A stretch of DNA of 64,000 bases from contig CAKNFP010000004.1 of NCBI GenBank assembly GCA_930633525.1, positions 62,001 through 126,000 of the forward strand. The letters are read 5' to 3'. The DNA is from Hyphomicrobiales bacterium. GTDB lineage: Bacteria > Pseudomonadota > Alphaproteobacteria > Rhizobiales > Beijerinckiaceae. A model generated the notes under the pieces. It searched no databases. It was not told where the DNA came from and saw only the letters and a list, made by a program, of their open reading frames with translations. The position numbers and the translations under genes are program-made. This document shows positions 33,259 through 42,260 of this stretch, in pieces; position 1 is the stretch's first letter; each line of letters starts with the position of its first letter.

Positions 33259-34875
33259 TCAATCCATATCCTCAACCGAGGGCACAGGATTGCTGGAATC
33301 GACGCCGCGAAGCGAGCCCCAGCCGCTATCATCCACTTTGGAGTTTCTGGCCGCTCGCCCCCGCTTGCGCTGAGAGGACGTCTTGCGAACGGCGTCATCG
33401 ATCAACTCTCGCTGTGCGATGACAGTCCGCAAGATTGCCTCGGCGCCCACTTCTCGCCGCCCCTTTGCAAGAAGGGACTTCCGGGCCGCGCTGACCTCGT
33501 GCAGCGTTGCGGACGGCAAGGTGATGTCGGCATAGCGGGCCTCGACGAAGCTGCCGGATGGGCGCTGGACGAAGACGCGAGCCAGATCGCGGGGGTCGTA
33601 CTTGACGAGCAGCTTGCTCTTCACGCGGCCGACATCGGCGGATAGGGCAGGCGACCAATAGCGAAGGCCGAACAGATGGATTCCGGTCGGGCGCAAACTG
33701 CGGCGGTCTTCCGGCAGGAAGTTCAGCCAGAAGCGCTGACGATCTTGCGGCATGCGCAGAGGCGTCCGTTCTTCTAGCTCACGCCAGACGGCGAGAGGAG
33801 GCCGGCCCAGGCCATTATGAATGGATTGGTGATAGGCTCCGGCGATATCGAGCGCGATGTAGCGCTCTAGTTCGCGCAGCGTGAGCGCGGCATGCCGTCT
33901 GCTGTCATAGTCTCCGCGCTCATCCACATCGCCGAAGGTCGTGCCCGGAAGAAGATGCAAGCGGCCCATCTGCGTGCCGATGAGCCGCTCGATATGGCCG
34001 CCGAACCGAGGTTGTCCAGGCGGGCGCCAGATGACAGCGACGCCGGCGTCGTCGCAGCCCCGCTTGAAAGCCTTGCTCCTGAAATCCGCGCCGTTGTCGA
34101 CATGCAGAGCGTCCGGCAATCCAGCGATCGGCCAGGGCTCGGAAATCTCGCGGTCCTGGAGCCAAGCCGTTTTGTCGAATACGGCGTGCAGCAGACACAG
34201 GCTCGTCGAGAGCCGCGAGGGCGCATCCATCGTGAGATGGAAGCCCATGACCATGCGGCTGTGCACGTCGATCGCGAGCGTAAGCCACGGGCGACCTATC
34301 GGCAGTCGCGTCTCTTCGTCCACTACGAAGATATCTGCCCTTGTATGGTCGAGTTGGACCACCTCGAGTGGCCGTGTTGTGCGCAGCGCGCCGGGAACCG
34401 GGGTCGTCGCCTTCACGGTGACCTCGTCGCCACGCCGCCTGGCGCGGTGTTGCAGGTCGACATCCTTGATACGCGCCTCGATCGTGCGTCGATGCGGCGG
34501 CTTGAGCCCCGCTTTCATGCAGCGCGCCTGAATCATCCGCACAAGCTCAGAGACGGGTGGGCGATTGGGCGTCAGGAAGATCGCCCGGATGGCGCTCTTG
34601 ACGAGTTCGTCCCGCCCGGGGTCAAGAATGCGATGGCCAAGTGGTCGGCCACGCTTGCGTTCGACCAGAGCGCGCACGCTGCCGCCTTCGCGGAAGAGAC
34701 CGATCAGCCGATAGGTGGTTGCCTGACTGAGCCCGAGTTCAGTCGCCAGTGCAGCGACATCCGCCGTCGTGCCCTGGTCGCTGCGATGACTGAGAAATGT
34801 GCGGATTGCGTCGGCTCGCCGTCGAGCTTCTTCCCACTGAGCATCATCAATCTGGTCGGGAAGCGGATCTTGCAT
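33259..34875 (-). CDS. tniA: TniA/Mu-type DDE transposase
   Basis: The 538-residue transposase has an N-terminal helix-turn-helix (ATELGLSQATTYRLIGLFRE), an rve core and a Mu-C-terminal beta-barrel. The catalytic residues are Asp176 (VVQLDHTRAD), Asp260 (HVDNGADFRSK) and Glu296 (FGGHIERL). The 35-residue gap between the last two is the standard DD35E spacing. It cuts the transposon ends and joins them to target DNA with TniB and TniQ. It looks intact. Confidence 0.93.
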   Translation of the reverse strand: MQDPLPDQIDDAQWEEARRRADAIRTFLSHRSDQGTTADVAALATELGLSQATTYRLIGLFREGGSVRALVERKRGRPLGHRILDPGRDELVKSAIRAIFLTPNRPPVSELVRMIQARCMKAGLKPPHRRTIEARIKDVDLQHRARRRGDEVTVKATTPVPGALRTTRPLEVVQLDHTRADIFVVDEETRLPIGRPWLTLAIDVHSRMVMGFHLTMDAPSRLSTSLCLLHAVFDKTAWLQDREISEPWPIAGLPDALHVDNGADFRSKAFKRGCDDAGVAVIWRPPGQPRFGGHIERLIGTQMGRLHLLPGTTFGDVDERGDYDSRRHAALTLRELERYIALDIAGAYHQSIHNGLGRPPLAVWRELEERTPLRMPQDRQRFWLNFLPEDRRSLRPTGIHLFGLRYWSPALSADVGRVKSKLLVKYDPRDLARVFVQRPSGSFVEARYADITLPSATLHEVSAARKSLLAKGRREVGAEAILRTVIAQRELIDDAVRKTSSQRKRGRAARNSKVDDSGWGSLRGVDSSNPVPSVEDMD

Positions 34876-34982
34876 GAGCGGCCCCAGCGCCGAAAGTGAA
34901 CCGCATTCCCATTCTCACATAAGGTGCCAGAAACAAAGCGTCATTCTCACATTAAATGCCGATTATCAAATTACGTGCCCGC

Positions 34983-35302
34983 GTAACATGTTGAAAATGC
35001 TGAACTGCGGTTCCGGGAATTAAATGGAAAGTGACACATCCGACCGGAATTGGCCTGACGAAACGCGCATCGATCTCGGCATCGGTAGGAAATGCGCCGA
35101 AGGTGCGTTCGATCGCCTCCATGACGAGATTGAGGCCAAGCGTGCCGTGAATGATCGGCTGACCAAACATGGTCCCCGCGGCGAACTCAGGGTCGAGATG
35201 GATCGGATTGAAATCAGTGGTCAACTCGGCATAGCGGCCGACGGTGTCCGGACCTGCTGTCAGGCTGACAACCGCAAGTTCGCGCGGCAATGTGGCGATC
35301 AT
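34983..35302 (-). pseudogene. MaoC-like hydratase, 3' end removed by transposon
   Basis: From MIATLPRELAVV the protein has the hotdog hydratase motif YAELTTDFNPIHLDPEFAAG, then MFGQPIIHGTLGLNLVME, carrying the Asp/His pair of MaoC enoyl-CoA hydratases. Homology runs to about TAVQHFQHV, and then the frame enters the transposon end and stops at 34952. The lost tail includes the last strands, so activity is doubtful. It lies 48 bases downstream of a second MaoC-like gene, as in two-subunit hydratases. Confidence 0.8.
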
Positions 35303-35350
35303 GATTGTTTCCTTTCGTGCTCCCCTCGGCGCTTTTCCCGTGACGTCACA

Positions 35351-35755
35351 TTATTTTGCCCAAATCGTGCGGATCTGGCCGCTTAGGACATCGCGATTTC
35401 CGTTCCGGAGGGTGACGCCGAAAGCCACCCAACGGCGCTCCTTGCGCATCTCCTTCCAGAGACAGGTCACTTCTGCATCGAGCCGGTCACCGGGGTATAC
35501 CGGCTTACCGAATGACAGTTTCTGGCTCGCATGAATGTTGCCGGGCGGACGCGGCTTAACCGCAGTCAGATAGGCTTCCATCATCGCCGCTACGAGCATG
35601 CCGGATGGCACTCGCCCATCCACCACTGGTTCGCCATAGATCGCGACCCAATGAGCGAGGCGTGCGTCGTTCATCGGGATTGCGAGACGCCCCAACTCTA
35701 ACCCAGGGCGGAAATCGTCAAATTCCCAGACAGCGGGGGAGGGTGCATCCATCAT
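35351..35755 (-). CDS. MaoC/FAS1-type hotdog dehydratase, N-terminal type
   Basis: The 134-residue single hotdog domain (WEFDDFRPGLELGRLAIPMN, HWVAIYGEPVVDGRVPSGML, KLSFGKPVYPGDRLDAEVTC) lacks the Asp-x4-His hydratase motif seen in the neighbouring protein. Such non-catalytic hotdog subunits pair with a catalytic MaoC partner in heteromeric enoyl-CoA hydratases such as ChsH1/ChsH2. It overlaps the IclR frame by 4 bases, so it belongs to that minus-strand unit. Confidence 0.75.
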   Translation of the reverse strand: MMDAPSPAVWEFDDFRPGLELGRLAIPMNDARLAHWVAIYGEPVVDGRVPSGMLVAAMMEAYLTAVKPRPPGNIHASQKLSFGKPVYPGDRLDAEVTCLWKEMRKERRWVAFGVTLRNGNRDVLSGQIRTIWAK

Positions 35756-36477
35756 CGTGAGCCTCCCCTGCTGCGAGGAACCGGCGATCCTCCGGCCAGA
35801 CGGCGCTCCGATTGCCGGACACCGCGTGAGACGCCAAACAACGCCTCGCTGATCCAGTCTGCAGAATCGCGCAGGTCCATACCCAGTCGCTCGATAACTT
35901 CCCGCGAAAGCTGGCCGGCGATGCTGATTCCGCTGATGCCGAGCCGAGGCTTGCCAGTCGGGTCGGTCACGATCGCAGCCGCGATCTCCAGCCCAATGAA
36001 AAGCTGCCCGAAGTCGAAGGCATAGCCGTCACGCCGTGCCTTTTCCACATCTGCGGCATAGGCATCGAAGCTCGGCGGAGCCTGCCATTGCAGCATGTCG
36101 AAATGCGTCTTCAGCTTGTCACGAGGCAGATTACGCAATGCTGCGTAGCAGCGCCCGATGGCCCCGACATAGGTCGGCAGGCGCGAGCCGTCCGACATGT
36201 CAACGCGAACCGTGCGGGCGGTGGAGACACGGTCGACGAGGACGATGCGCTCGCCCTCCGTGATTTGCCAGAGACAGATCAAGCTATTGTGTTCATCCGA
36301 GAGCCGCCTGAGTTCTGGCCGGATGAGATCGGCCTGATTGGCGCCGAGTAGTGGCAGGGAGAGCTCCAGAACCCCCATGCCAATCCGGTAGGTCTTCGTC
36401 TCCGAATCAAAATCGACGAGCCGTTCGCTGGAGAGCGTCCGCAGGATATTTCGTTTGACGCTCCCGCTGTTCTGTGT
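35752..36477 (-). pseudogene. IclR-family regulator lacking its helix-turn-helix
   Basis: The frame encodes the IclR wing and effector domain (RLVDFDSETKTYRIG, LRRLSDEHNSLICLWQITEG, RVDMSDGSRLPTYVGAIGRC, GYAFDFGQLFIGLEIAAAIV). It is blocked at 36478-36480 by a stop just where the DNA-binding helix-turn-helix should be. An internal ATG at 36378 would give a 208-residue effector-only protein. The missing segment faces the Rieske operon promoter, so a deletion probably removed the head. It would normally control the flanking catabolic genes. Confidence 0.75.
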
Positions 36478-36515
36478 TCACCTGAATTCGCCCCTTCAAA
36501 CAACTAGGAGCAACA

Positions 36516-36869
36516 ATGCAACGGTTGGGTCATTTGCCGGCGATATCTGAGGGTCGCTGGATGTTTGTTGCGTCGAGTGATGAGGTGCAAGAGGGGATCC
36601 CATTCGCAATCGAGATCGAGGGCTACTCGATGGTTTTGTGCCGGGTTGCGGGGGACGAGTACTACGCAACGGATAATCTCTGTACTCACGGCAATGCGCT
36701 GCTTTCCGAAGGATGGCTGGAAGGCTGCGTGATCGAGTGTCCTCTTCACGCAGGCCAGTTCGATGTTCGGACGGGGAAGGCCTTGTGCGCGCCGGTTGAG
36801 CAGGATTTGCGCATCTATCCAGTAGAAGTTCGCAAGAATGAGGTTTTTGTTCTGCTCCCACCTGAATGA
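36516..36869 (+). CDS. Rieske [2Fe-2S] ferredoxin 1
   Basis: The 117-residue single Rieske domain has CTHGNALLSEG and CPLHAGQFD, together supplying two Cys and two His cluster ligands. It resembles small NirD/BphF-like ferredoxins that pass electrons from a flavoprotein to an oxygenase. AGGAG precedes the ATG. It is the first gene of the 36.5-46 kb operon. No catalytic mononuclear-iron domain is present, so it is a carrier rather than an oxygenase. Confidence 0.92.
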   Translation: MQRLGHLPAISEGRWMFVASSDEVQEGIPFAIEIEGYSMVLCRVAGDEYYATDNLCTHGNALLSEGWLEGCVIECPLHAGQFDVRTGKALCAPVEQDLRIYPVEVRKNEVFVLLPPE

Positions 36870-36944
36870 CGGAGGTTGGAGTATGCCAAAGTTCGCGGTG
36901 TAGGAACTAAAAAACTAATGAACCGCACAATTGGGAGGAAGGAA

Positions 36945-38204
36945 ATGAGCTCTAGGAAGATCACACGACGCCAGGCGATCCAAGGACTTGCGGCAGCTGC
37001 TACGGCAGGTGCGGCGACTTCGATGGGCATCCGCTCTGCCAAGGCGAGCGGGCCGGTGCAGGTTGTCAGTCACAGATACCCCGCGCTGGAGCATTATGCC
37101 GAGGCAATGAAGAAGGCCATTCCGGGGGTCACGGTAAACGCACAACTCATGCCTTTTGATAAGGCAATGGAGCTTAGCCGCATTGCGCTTTCATCCAAAG
37201 CCGATACCGTTGATATTCTCTATATGAGCGATGGACACGTCGGCCAGTTTGCTGCAAGCGGCTGGATCAGGCCGCTGAACGATCTCTGGGATAAGTTCAA
37301 ATCTGAATACAAGCTGGACGACTTTGTCGACCAGGCTGTCCAGCGATTTACGATCGACGGAAAGATCTACGCCGTTCCCCATGTCATCAATGTGATGATG
37401 CTGTTTTACCGGAAGGACCTCTTCGATAAGGCAGGAAAGCAGCCGCCGAAGACGATGGAGGAGTTTGTCGAACTCGCGAAGTTCTTCAACTCGCCCATGC
37501 GGGCAGGAACTGCAAGCTGCCTGAAGGGGCTGGACGGTACGCTGAACGAGGCTCATTGGTATCTCCATAGCATCGGAGACGGTTGGTTCGACAAGCAGTG
37601 GAAGCCAATCTTCAACAATGAGAAGGGCGTCAAAGCTATCGAGACAATGAAGGAGGTGGGCCGATACGCGCAGAAAGGCTTTACCGCTTCCGGCAACGAC
37701 GAATGCATGATCACGCTGCAGCAGGATGCAGCTGCAATGGCGCTGCAGTGGGCGACCCGGGCAGGAGCCATGGACGATCCGAAAAAATCGCGGGTTATTG
37801 GTAATATCGAGTGGGTGGCTGCCCCTGGCGGCGGCGGTAAGATTACCTCCGACGGTTATTCCATCTCGGCATTCAGCAAGCAGGATCCTGAGACACTCTT
37901 CCGTATCTTGGCGACGTCTTCGTCACAGGACACCATGCGAGGTGCAGCCTCGATGATGGTGCCTCCGCGGCGCTCGCTGCTCGACGACCCGGAACTGCGG
38001 ACAAAGAACCGCTACTATCCGGCCGCTCTCGAGGCCGTGAAGGTGGCGGTGCCCAACCCTGCGCTGCCCGAGTTCTATCCCGCAGGTGAATTCATCAGCC
38101 GCAGGATCCTTCAGGCGGTCACCGGAGAGATGCCGACTAAACAGGCCCTCGATCTGGCTGCGAGCGAGACTGAGGCGTTCCTCAAAGCCCGCGGCTACTA
38201 CTAA
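36945..38204 (+). CDS. ABC sugar-type (CUT1) substrate-binding protein with Tat signal
   Basis: About 419 residues starting MSSRKITRRQAIQGLAAAAT. The TRRQAI twin-arginine followed by a hydrophobic Ala-rich stretch is a Tat signal. The mature protein has extracellular solute-binding family 1 features (VDILYMSDGHVGQFAASGWI, IYAVPHVINVMMLFYRKDLF). It delivers solute to the two permeases that follow. GGGAGGAAGGAA is an excellent RBS for 36945; the open frame begins earlier at 36876 without one. Tat export is unusual but not rare for this family. Confidence 0.9.
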   Translation: MSSRKITRRQAIQGLAAAATAGAATSMGIRSAKASGPVQVVSHRYPALEHYAEAMKKAIPGVTVNAQLMPFDKAMELSRIALSSKADTVDILYMSDGHVGQFAASGWIRPLNDLWDKFKSEYKLDDFVDQAVQRFTIDGKIYAVPHVINVMMLFYRKDLFDKAGKQPPKTMEEFVELAKFFNSPMRAGTASCLKGLDGTLNEAHWYLHSIGDGWFDKQWKPIFNNEKGVKAIETMKEVGRYAQKGFTASGNDECMITLQQDAAAMALQWATRAGAMDDPKKSRVIGNIEWVAAPGGGGKITSDGYSISAFSKQDPETLFRILATSSSQDTMRGAASMMVPPRRSLLDDPELRTKNRYYPAALEAVKVAVPNPALPEFYPAGEFISRRILQAVTGEMPTKQALDLAASETEAFLKARGYY

Positions 38205-38220
38205 GGTCAAGGCCATTCCG

Positions 38221-39204
38221 ATGGAGAAGTTGCGAGCGTCATCAACCATCCTGCAGGGTCCAAGGCCCGTAGTGGGATACATGCCACCGTCTCAAACCCT
38301 CCGAAGGACTGGCAAGAAAAGGGGGCTACACTCGGAACAGAATGCCCTGTGGCTGTTTCTCGTTCCGAGTGGTCTCTTGCTCTCGTGCGTACTGCTCTTC
38401 CCTCTGGGATACGGCTTTTATCTGAGCTTGTTCGACTATGATCTTGGATCCGGGGTCGCCAACTATGTCGGCCTCGGTAATTACACGGAACTTCTTCAGG
38501 AAGGGCGCTTCTGGCAGTCTCTCGGACGCACGGTGATGATCGTGCTTTCAGCGGTTGCGATCGAGTTCTGCCTGGGGCTCGCGGTCGCCTACGGCCTCTA
38601 CCGGTTAACCCGTGGCGCACGTCTCCTGAGCATCATGATGTTCTTGCCGCACATCATTACCCCTGTCGTTGCGGCCTTGTTCCTGAAGTGGCTTTTCATG
38701 GGACGTTGGGGCCTGATCGACGCCACACTGATCGGCCTGAATATTTTTCCGCCAGACTGGCTGGGAGATGCTCAGTGGGCCCGCGTTACGGTCATCCTGG
38801 CGGATGTCTGGAAATCGACGCCCTTCATGATTTTGGTTCTCTATGCAGGACTGAATACGATCGATCAGAGTCATATCGAGGCTGCCGAGATCGATGGAGC
38901 CGGGAACTGGAGCCTTCTATTCCGGGTAATGTTGCCACAACTTCGGGCAATCGTCGTTTTCGTGCTGGCCATCCGGATCATGGACTCGTTCCGCTTCTTC
39001 GACACGATCTATGTTCTGACGGGCGGCGGGCCTGGAACTGCCACCGAGACCATCACCCTCTATACCTATGCTCTCGCATTTCGGTTGCTTGCCATAGGTA
39101 AGGCCTCTGCGCTCGGCGTGATCAGCCTTCTTGTGATTGCCGGAATGATCGCTGCGATGATCGCATTGGTTCACCGTGGCCAGGAGGAGGCCCGCAGTGA
39201 GTAA
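38221..39204 (+). CDS. ABC sugar-type permease 1 (MalF/UgpA class)
   Basis: About 327 residues. A cytoplasmic N-terminal tail precedes six transmembrane helices (LWLFLVPSGLLLSCVLLFPL, then helices to VISLLVIAGMIAAMIALVHR). The EAA loop reads EAAEIDGAGNWSLLFRVMLP, which docks the ATPase. It starts 16 bases after the binding-protein stop and overlaps the next permease by 8 bases. It is a binding-protein-dependent inner-membrane channel subunit. Confidence 0.93.
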   Translation: MEKLRASSTILQGPRPVVGYMPPSQTLRRTGKKRGLHSEQNALWLFLVPSGLLLSCVLLFPLGYGFYLSLFDYDLGSGVANYVGLGNYTELLQEGRFWQSLGRTVMIVLSAVAIEFCLGLAVAYGLYRLTRGARLLSIMMFLPHIITPVVAALFLKWLFMGRWGLIDATLIGLNIFPPDWLGDAQWARVTVILADVWKSTPFMILVLYAGLNTIDQSHIEAAEIDGAGNWSLLFRVMLPQLRAIVVFVLAIRIMDSFRFFDTIYVLTGGGPGTATETITLYTYALAFRLLAIGKASALGVISLLVIAGMIAAMIALVHRGQEEARSE

Positions 39205-40021
39205 CCCCCGCACTAACCAAGCCCTGCTTTTCATCGCCCTGGCATTGTTCACTGCAGTCACTCTTCTCCCGATTTTTTGGGCGTTGCTGACCTCCCTCAA
39301 ACAACCCGTCGATGCTTTTTCCATACCCCCGAAGCTGATCTTCGAACCGACACTGCAATTTCATCAGCAGGTCTGGGGCGAGGCCGGATTCGGTGAGTTT
39401 CTGGTCAACAGCACAATCATCGCAGTGAGCACTGTGCTGCTTTCGGTTTCGGTCGGAACCATGGCCGCCTATGGGCTCTCCAGGTTGAACGTTGGCGCGT
39501 CCAAAGGACTGCTCTTCGGAATCTTGGCCATGCGGATGTTCCCGCACATTCTACTGGTCATTCCATTCTTCATCTTGGCTCAGGCCATGCACCTGATCGA
39601 TACCCATATCGCCATGGTGCTTGCGCTGACTGCCATCAACCAGCCCTTCACAATCTGGCTGATGAGAGGCTTCTTTCTGGACGTTCCGAAAGCCCTCTAC
39701 GAGAGCGCGGCGATCGATGGATGCAACGCCTGGCAGACCTTTGTGCGCGTCGCCCTTCCTGTTGTCCGGCCTGGACTGTTCGTGACTGCCTTGTTCAGCT
39801 TGCTTCTGGCCTACAACGAGTTCCTGTTTGCGCTGGTTCTCACAGGGACAAACACGAAGACCTTGCCCGTCGCGATTGCGCAGTACGGAGGCGAGGACGT
39901 GAACTACTGGTCTCTATCCGCAGCGGCAGCCATTGGCATCATGTTTCCGATCGTGGCTTTCATGGTGGTGATGCAGAAACATCTCGTGCGCGGCATGGCA
40001 CATGGAGCAGTGAAGGGTTGA
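39197..40021 (+). CDS. ABC sugar-type permease 2 (MalG/UgpE class)
   Basis: About 274 residues from GTG 39197. It has six transmembrane helices with the EAA loop ESAAIDGCNAWQTFVRVALP and the typical N-terminal ALFTAVTLLPIFWALLTSLK. GGAGGAGG precedes the GTG inside the previous gene, so translation is coupled. A GTG at 39176 is also open but its RBS is weaker. It pairs with the 38221 product. Confidence 0.93.
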   Translation: MSNPRTNQALLFIALALFTAVTLLPIFWALLTSLKQPVDAFSIPPKLIFEPTLQFHQQVWGEAGFGEFLVNSTIIAVSTVLLSVSVGTMAAYGLSRLNVGASKGLLFGILAMRMFPHILLVIPFFILAQAMHLIDTHIAMVLALTAINQPFTIWLMRGFFLDVPKALYESAAIDGCNAWQTFVRVALPVVRPGLFVTALFSLLLAYNEFLFALVLTGTNTKTLPVAIAQYGGEDVNYWSLSAAAAIGIMFPIVAFMVVMQKHLVRGMAHGAVKG

Positions 40022-40074
40022 CGGGAGAGCGCGTCACACTCTGATAGTCTTGCGACGAGCAATGAGGATTGATA

Positions 40075-41160
40075 ATGGTGAGGTCACACACACACGGAGG
40101 GATAGATTGCGACATCCATCCCGCCGTTCCGAGTTTAGAATCGCTTTACCCTTACCTTGACGATTTCTGGCGAGAGGCAAGCGAACAGCGCGGCGTATAC
40201 GAGCTCGATACGATTTCGTATCCGGTCAACAGTCCGCTCTCTGCTCGACCGGACTGGCGGCCCCAGTCCGGAAAACCAGGAGCCGACTTAGAGCAGCTGC
40301 GTTCCCAAGCACTTCTTCCGTTTGGAACCGAGATCGCCATCTGCAACTGCTTGTATGGCGTCCATATCCTCTTCAGCGAAGATATGGCCGCGAGCTTCGC
40401 CCGAGCGATCAACGACTGGCTCGCCAAGGAGTGGCTCGATAAGGAGCCTAAACTCCGCGGCTCGATCGTCGTGCCGCTGCAAAATCCGGAGCTCGCTGTA
40501 CAGGAAATTGAACGTTGCGCTCAGGATAAGCGGTTCGTTCAGGTGCTGCTGCCATTGATGGGAGAAGCACCCCTCGGCCGGCGCTACTACTGGCCCATAT
40601 ATGCTGCAGCCGAACGCAACGGACTTGCCATTGGCATTCATGCCGGCAGCTCCTATCGGCATCCGGTTACGCCTGTAGGTTGGCCTTCCTACTATTCTGA
40701 GGACTATGTAGCCCAAGCTCAGGGATTCCAAACCCAGCTGACGAGCCTGATAAGTGAGGGTGTTTTCAACAAGTACCCGAATTTGCGCGTTGTCCTACTC
40801 GAGTCCGGCGTATCGTGGCTCCCCGCCCATTTGTGGCGGCTCTCCAAGTACTGGCGCGGGCTGCGAATGGAAATTCCGTGGGTTGATCAGTCTCCGACAG
40901 AGATCGTCCGATCCAATGTACGTCTCACGGTGCAACCCTTCGATGCTCCGTCAGATTCTGGACAGCTGGAGCGGCTCTTCGAGCATCTGGGGTCAGACGA
41001 GTTGCTGTTGTTTTCCACCGATTACCCCCACTGGCACTTCGATGGAACGGAAGCGCTTCCGCAGAACATATCGTCTGACCTCGTCAGGAAGATAATGGTC
41101 GATAATCCGTTGAATACTTACCCGCGTCTCAGGGAGACAGCCCATGAACGTGCAGCTTAG
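40075..41160 (+). CDS. Amidohydrolase family 2 protein, copy A
   Basis: About 361 residues with the PF04909 TIM-barrel fold. Metal-site blocks are IDCDIHPAVPSLESLYPYLD near the N-terminus, NGLAIGIHAGSSYRHP in the middle and LLLFSTDYPHWHFDG near the end. Members hydrolyse C-N or C-C bonds or act as decarboxylases (for example ACMSD-like). It is paralogous to the next gene, with the same RYYWPIY / KYWPIY, GWPSYY and TDYPHW landmarks. ATG 40075 follows GAGGAT. It is part of the Rieske/ABC operon. The substrate is unknown. Confidence 0.87.
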   Translation: MVRSHTHGGIDCDIHPAVPSLESLYPYLDDFWREASEQRGVYELDTISYPVNSPLSARPDWRPQSGKPGADLEQLRSQALLPFGTEIAICNCLYGVHILFSEDMAASFARAINDWLAKEWLDKEPKLRGSIVVPLQNPELAVQEIERCAQDKRFVQVLLPLMGEAPLGRRYYWPIYAAAERNGLAIGIHAGSSYRHPVTPVGWPSYYSEDYVAQAQGFQTQLTSLISEGVFNKYPNLRVVLLESGVSWLPAHLWRLSKYWRGLRMEIPWVDQSPTEIVRSNVRLTVQPFDAPSDSGQLERLFEHLGSDELLLFSTDYPHWHFDGTEALPQNISSDLVRKIMVDNPLNTYPRLRETAHERAA

Positions 41161-42259
41161 AGATCTTAGCCCGACACGAAGGCCTGGTGCTTCACAGATG
41201 GCAGTTGCGGACTGCGACATCCATCCGGTTGTTAAGTCCAAGCGGGACCTTTACCCATATCTGTCTCAGCGTTGGCAGTCCTACCTCGAGACCTACGGTA
41301 CGACACTAAGGCAGCCTTATGAGGACGGTAAGCCTGCCTACCCGAAGGGGCAGCCGAATGCAGCGCGAAGGGACGCTTGGCCGCCGGGCGGCGGTCTACC
41401 CGGCTCTGACCTTGACTTCATGCGCCAGCAGCACCTTGATCCAAACAATGTTCAGTTCGGGATTGTGAATTTGTTGGGCCCGACGGGGCAGGGCTTCGCT
41501 AATCCCGAATTCAGTGCTGCAATGGCAACGGCCAACAACCATTGGCAGCTGCACGAGTTACTGGAAAAGGAGCCGCGCCTTAAGGGGTCGATCGTAGTTC
41601 CATACGAGAACCCGGAGGAGTCGGCCAAGGAGATCGACAGATGGGCCGACAATCCCCTGTTCGTTCAAGTGCTTCTGTTGAGCCGCACTGCGGATCCCCT
41701 GGGGCAGCGAAAGTATTGGCCTATTTACGAGGCTGCGGTTCGCGCTAATCGGCCGATCGGTATTCACGCCTTCGGATATGGCGGCCACCCGATCACCGGA
41801 AGTGGTTGGCCTTCTTATTACATTGAAGAGATGACCGGTCACGCGCAGGCTTGCCAAGCTCAACTTACGAGCCTGATCATGGAAGGGGTGTTCGAGAGAT
41901 TCCCGAGCCTCAAGATCGTGATGATCGAGGCTGGTTTCGCTTGGCTTCCCTCGTTGGCGTGGCGCCTGGACAAAGTTCATGAGCGCCTGCGGGACGAGAC
42001 GCCTCATTTGAAGCGGCGGCCATCCGAGTATCTGCGCGACCACGTCTGGCTCACGACGCAGCCGATGGAGGAGCCGGAACCTCGGATTCACCTGCTCGAT
42101 ACCATCGAGTGGATCGGATGGGATCGATTGCTGTTCGCAACGGATTACCCACATTGGGACTTCGATGATCCGGCGCATGCGCTGCCGTTGAAGATTACTG
42201 AAGAACAGCGCCGCCTCTTCTTCATCGACAATGCCAAAACGGTATACGGACTCAGTTAG
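41144..42259 (+). CDS. Amidohydrolase family 2 protein, copy B
   Basis: The 371-residue paralogue of the preceding protein has DCDIHPVVKSKRDLYPYLSQ, RPIGIHAFGYGGHPITGSGW and LLFATDYPHWDFDDP. It overlaps copy A by 17 bases, so the two are co-translated and may form a heteromer or act in sequence. Metal-dependent hydrolase or decarboxylase chemistry is expected from the family. The Rieske gene follows after 1 base, a tight link that suggests a shared reaction. Confidence 0.87.
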   Translation: MNVQLRDLSPTRRPGASQMAVADCDIHPVVKSKRDLYPYLSQRWQSYLETYGTTLRQPYEDGKPAYPKGQPNAARRDAWPPGGGLPGSDLDFMRQQHLDPNNVQFGIVNLLGPTGQGFANPEFSAAMATANNHWQLHELLEKEPRLKGSIVVPYENPEESAKEIDRWADNPLFVQVLLLSRTADPLGQRKYWPIYEAAVRANRPIGIHAFGYGGHPITGSGWPSYYIEEMTGHAQACQAQLTSLIMEGVFERFPSLKIVMIEAGFAWLPSLAWRLDKVHERLRDETPHLKRRPSEYLRDHVWLTTQPMEEPEPRIHLLDTIEWIGWDRLLFATDYPHWDFDDPAHALPLKITEEQRRLFFIDNAKTVYGLS

Positions 42260-42260
42260 A

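Larger units (their letters stand above)
31425..34990 (-). mobile_element. TniABQ (Tn5053/Tn7-like) transposon
   Basis: Three genes, tniA-tniB-tniQ, are read on the minus strand. The tniQ-side end (about 31428) starts TGTCGCTTTGCAGTTAAATG and holds copies of an AAATGTAAGAATG-like repeat. The tniA-side end holds CATTCTCACATTAAATG and CATTCTCACATAAGG units near 34910-34957, ending near 34968 or at TGTTAC... about 34989. No tniR resolvase or cargo gene is present. No 5-bp target duplication could be matched, so the exact outer limits are approximate. Confidence 0.8.

Noticed and set aside
31425..34990. Target-site duplication for the TniABQ transposon
   Set aside because: Candidate 5-mers on the two sides do not match whichever terminus is chosen, so no duplication is claimed.
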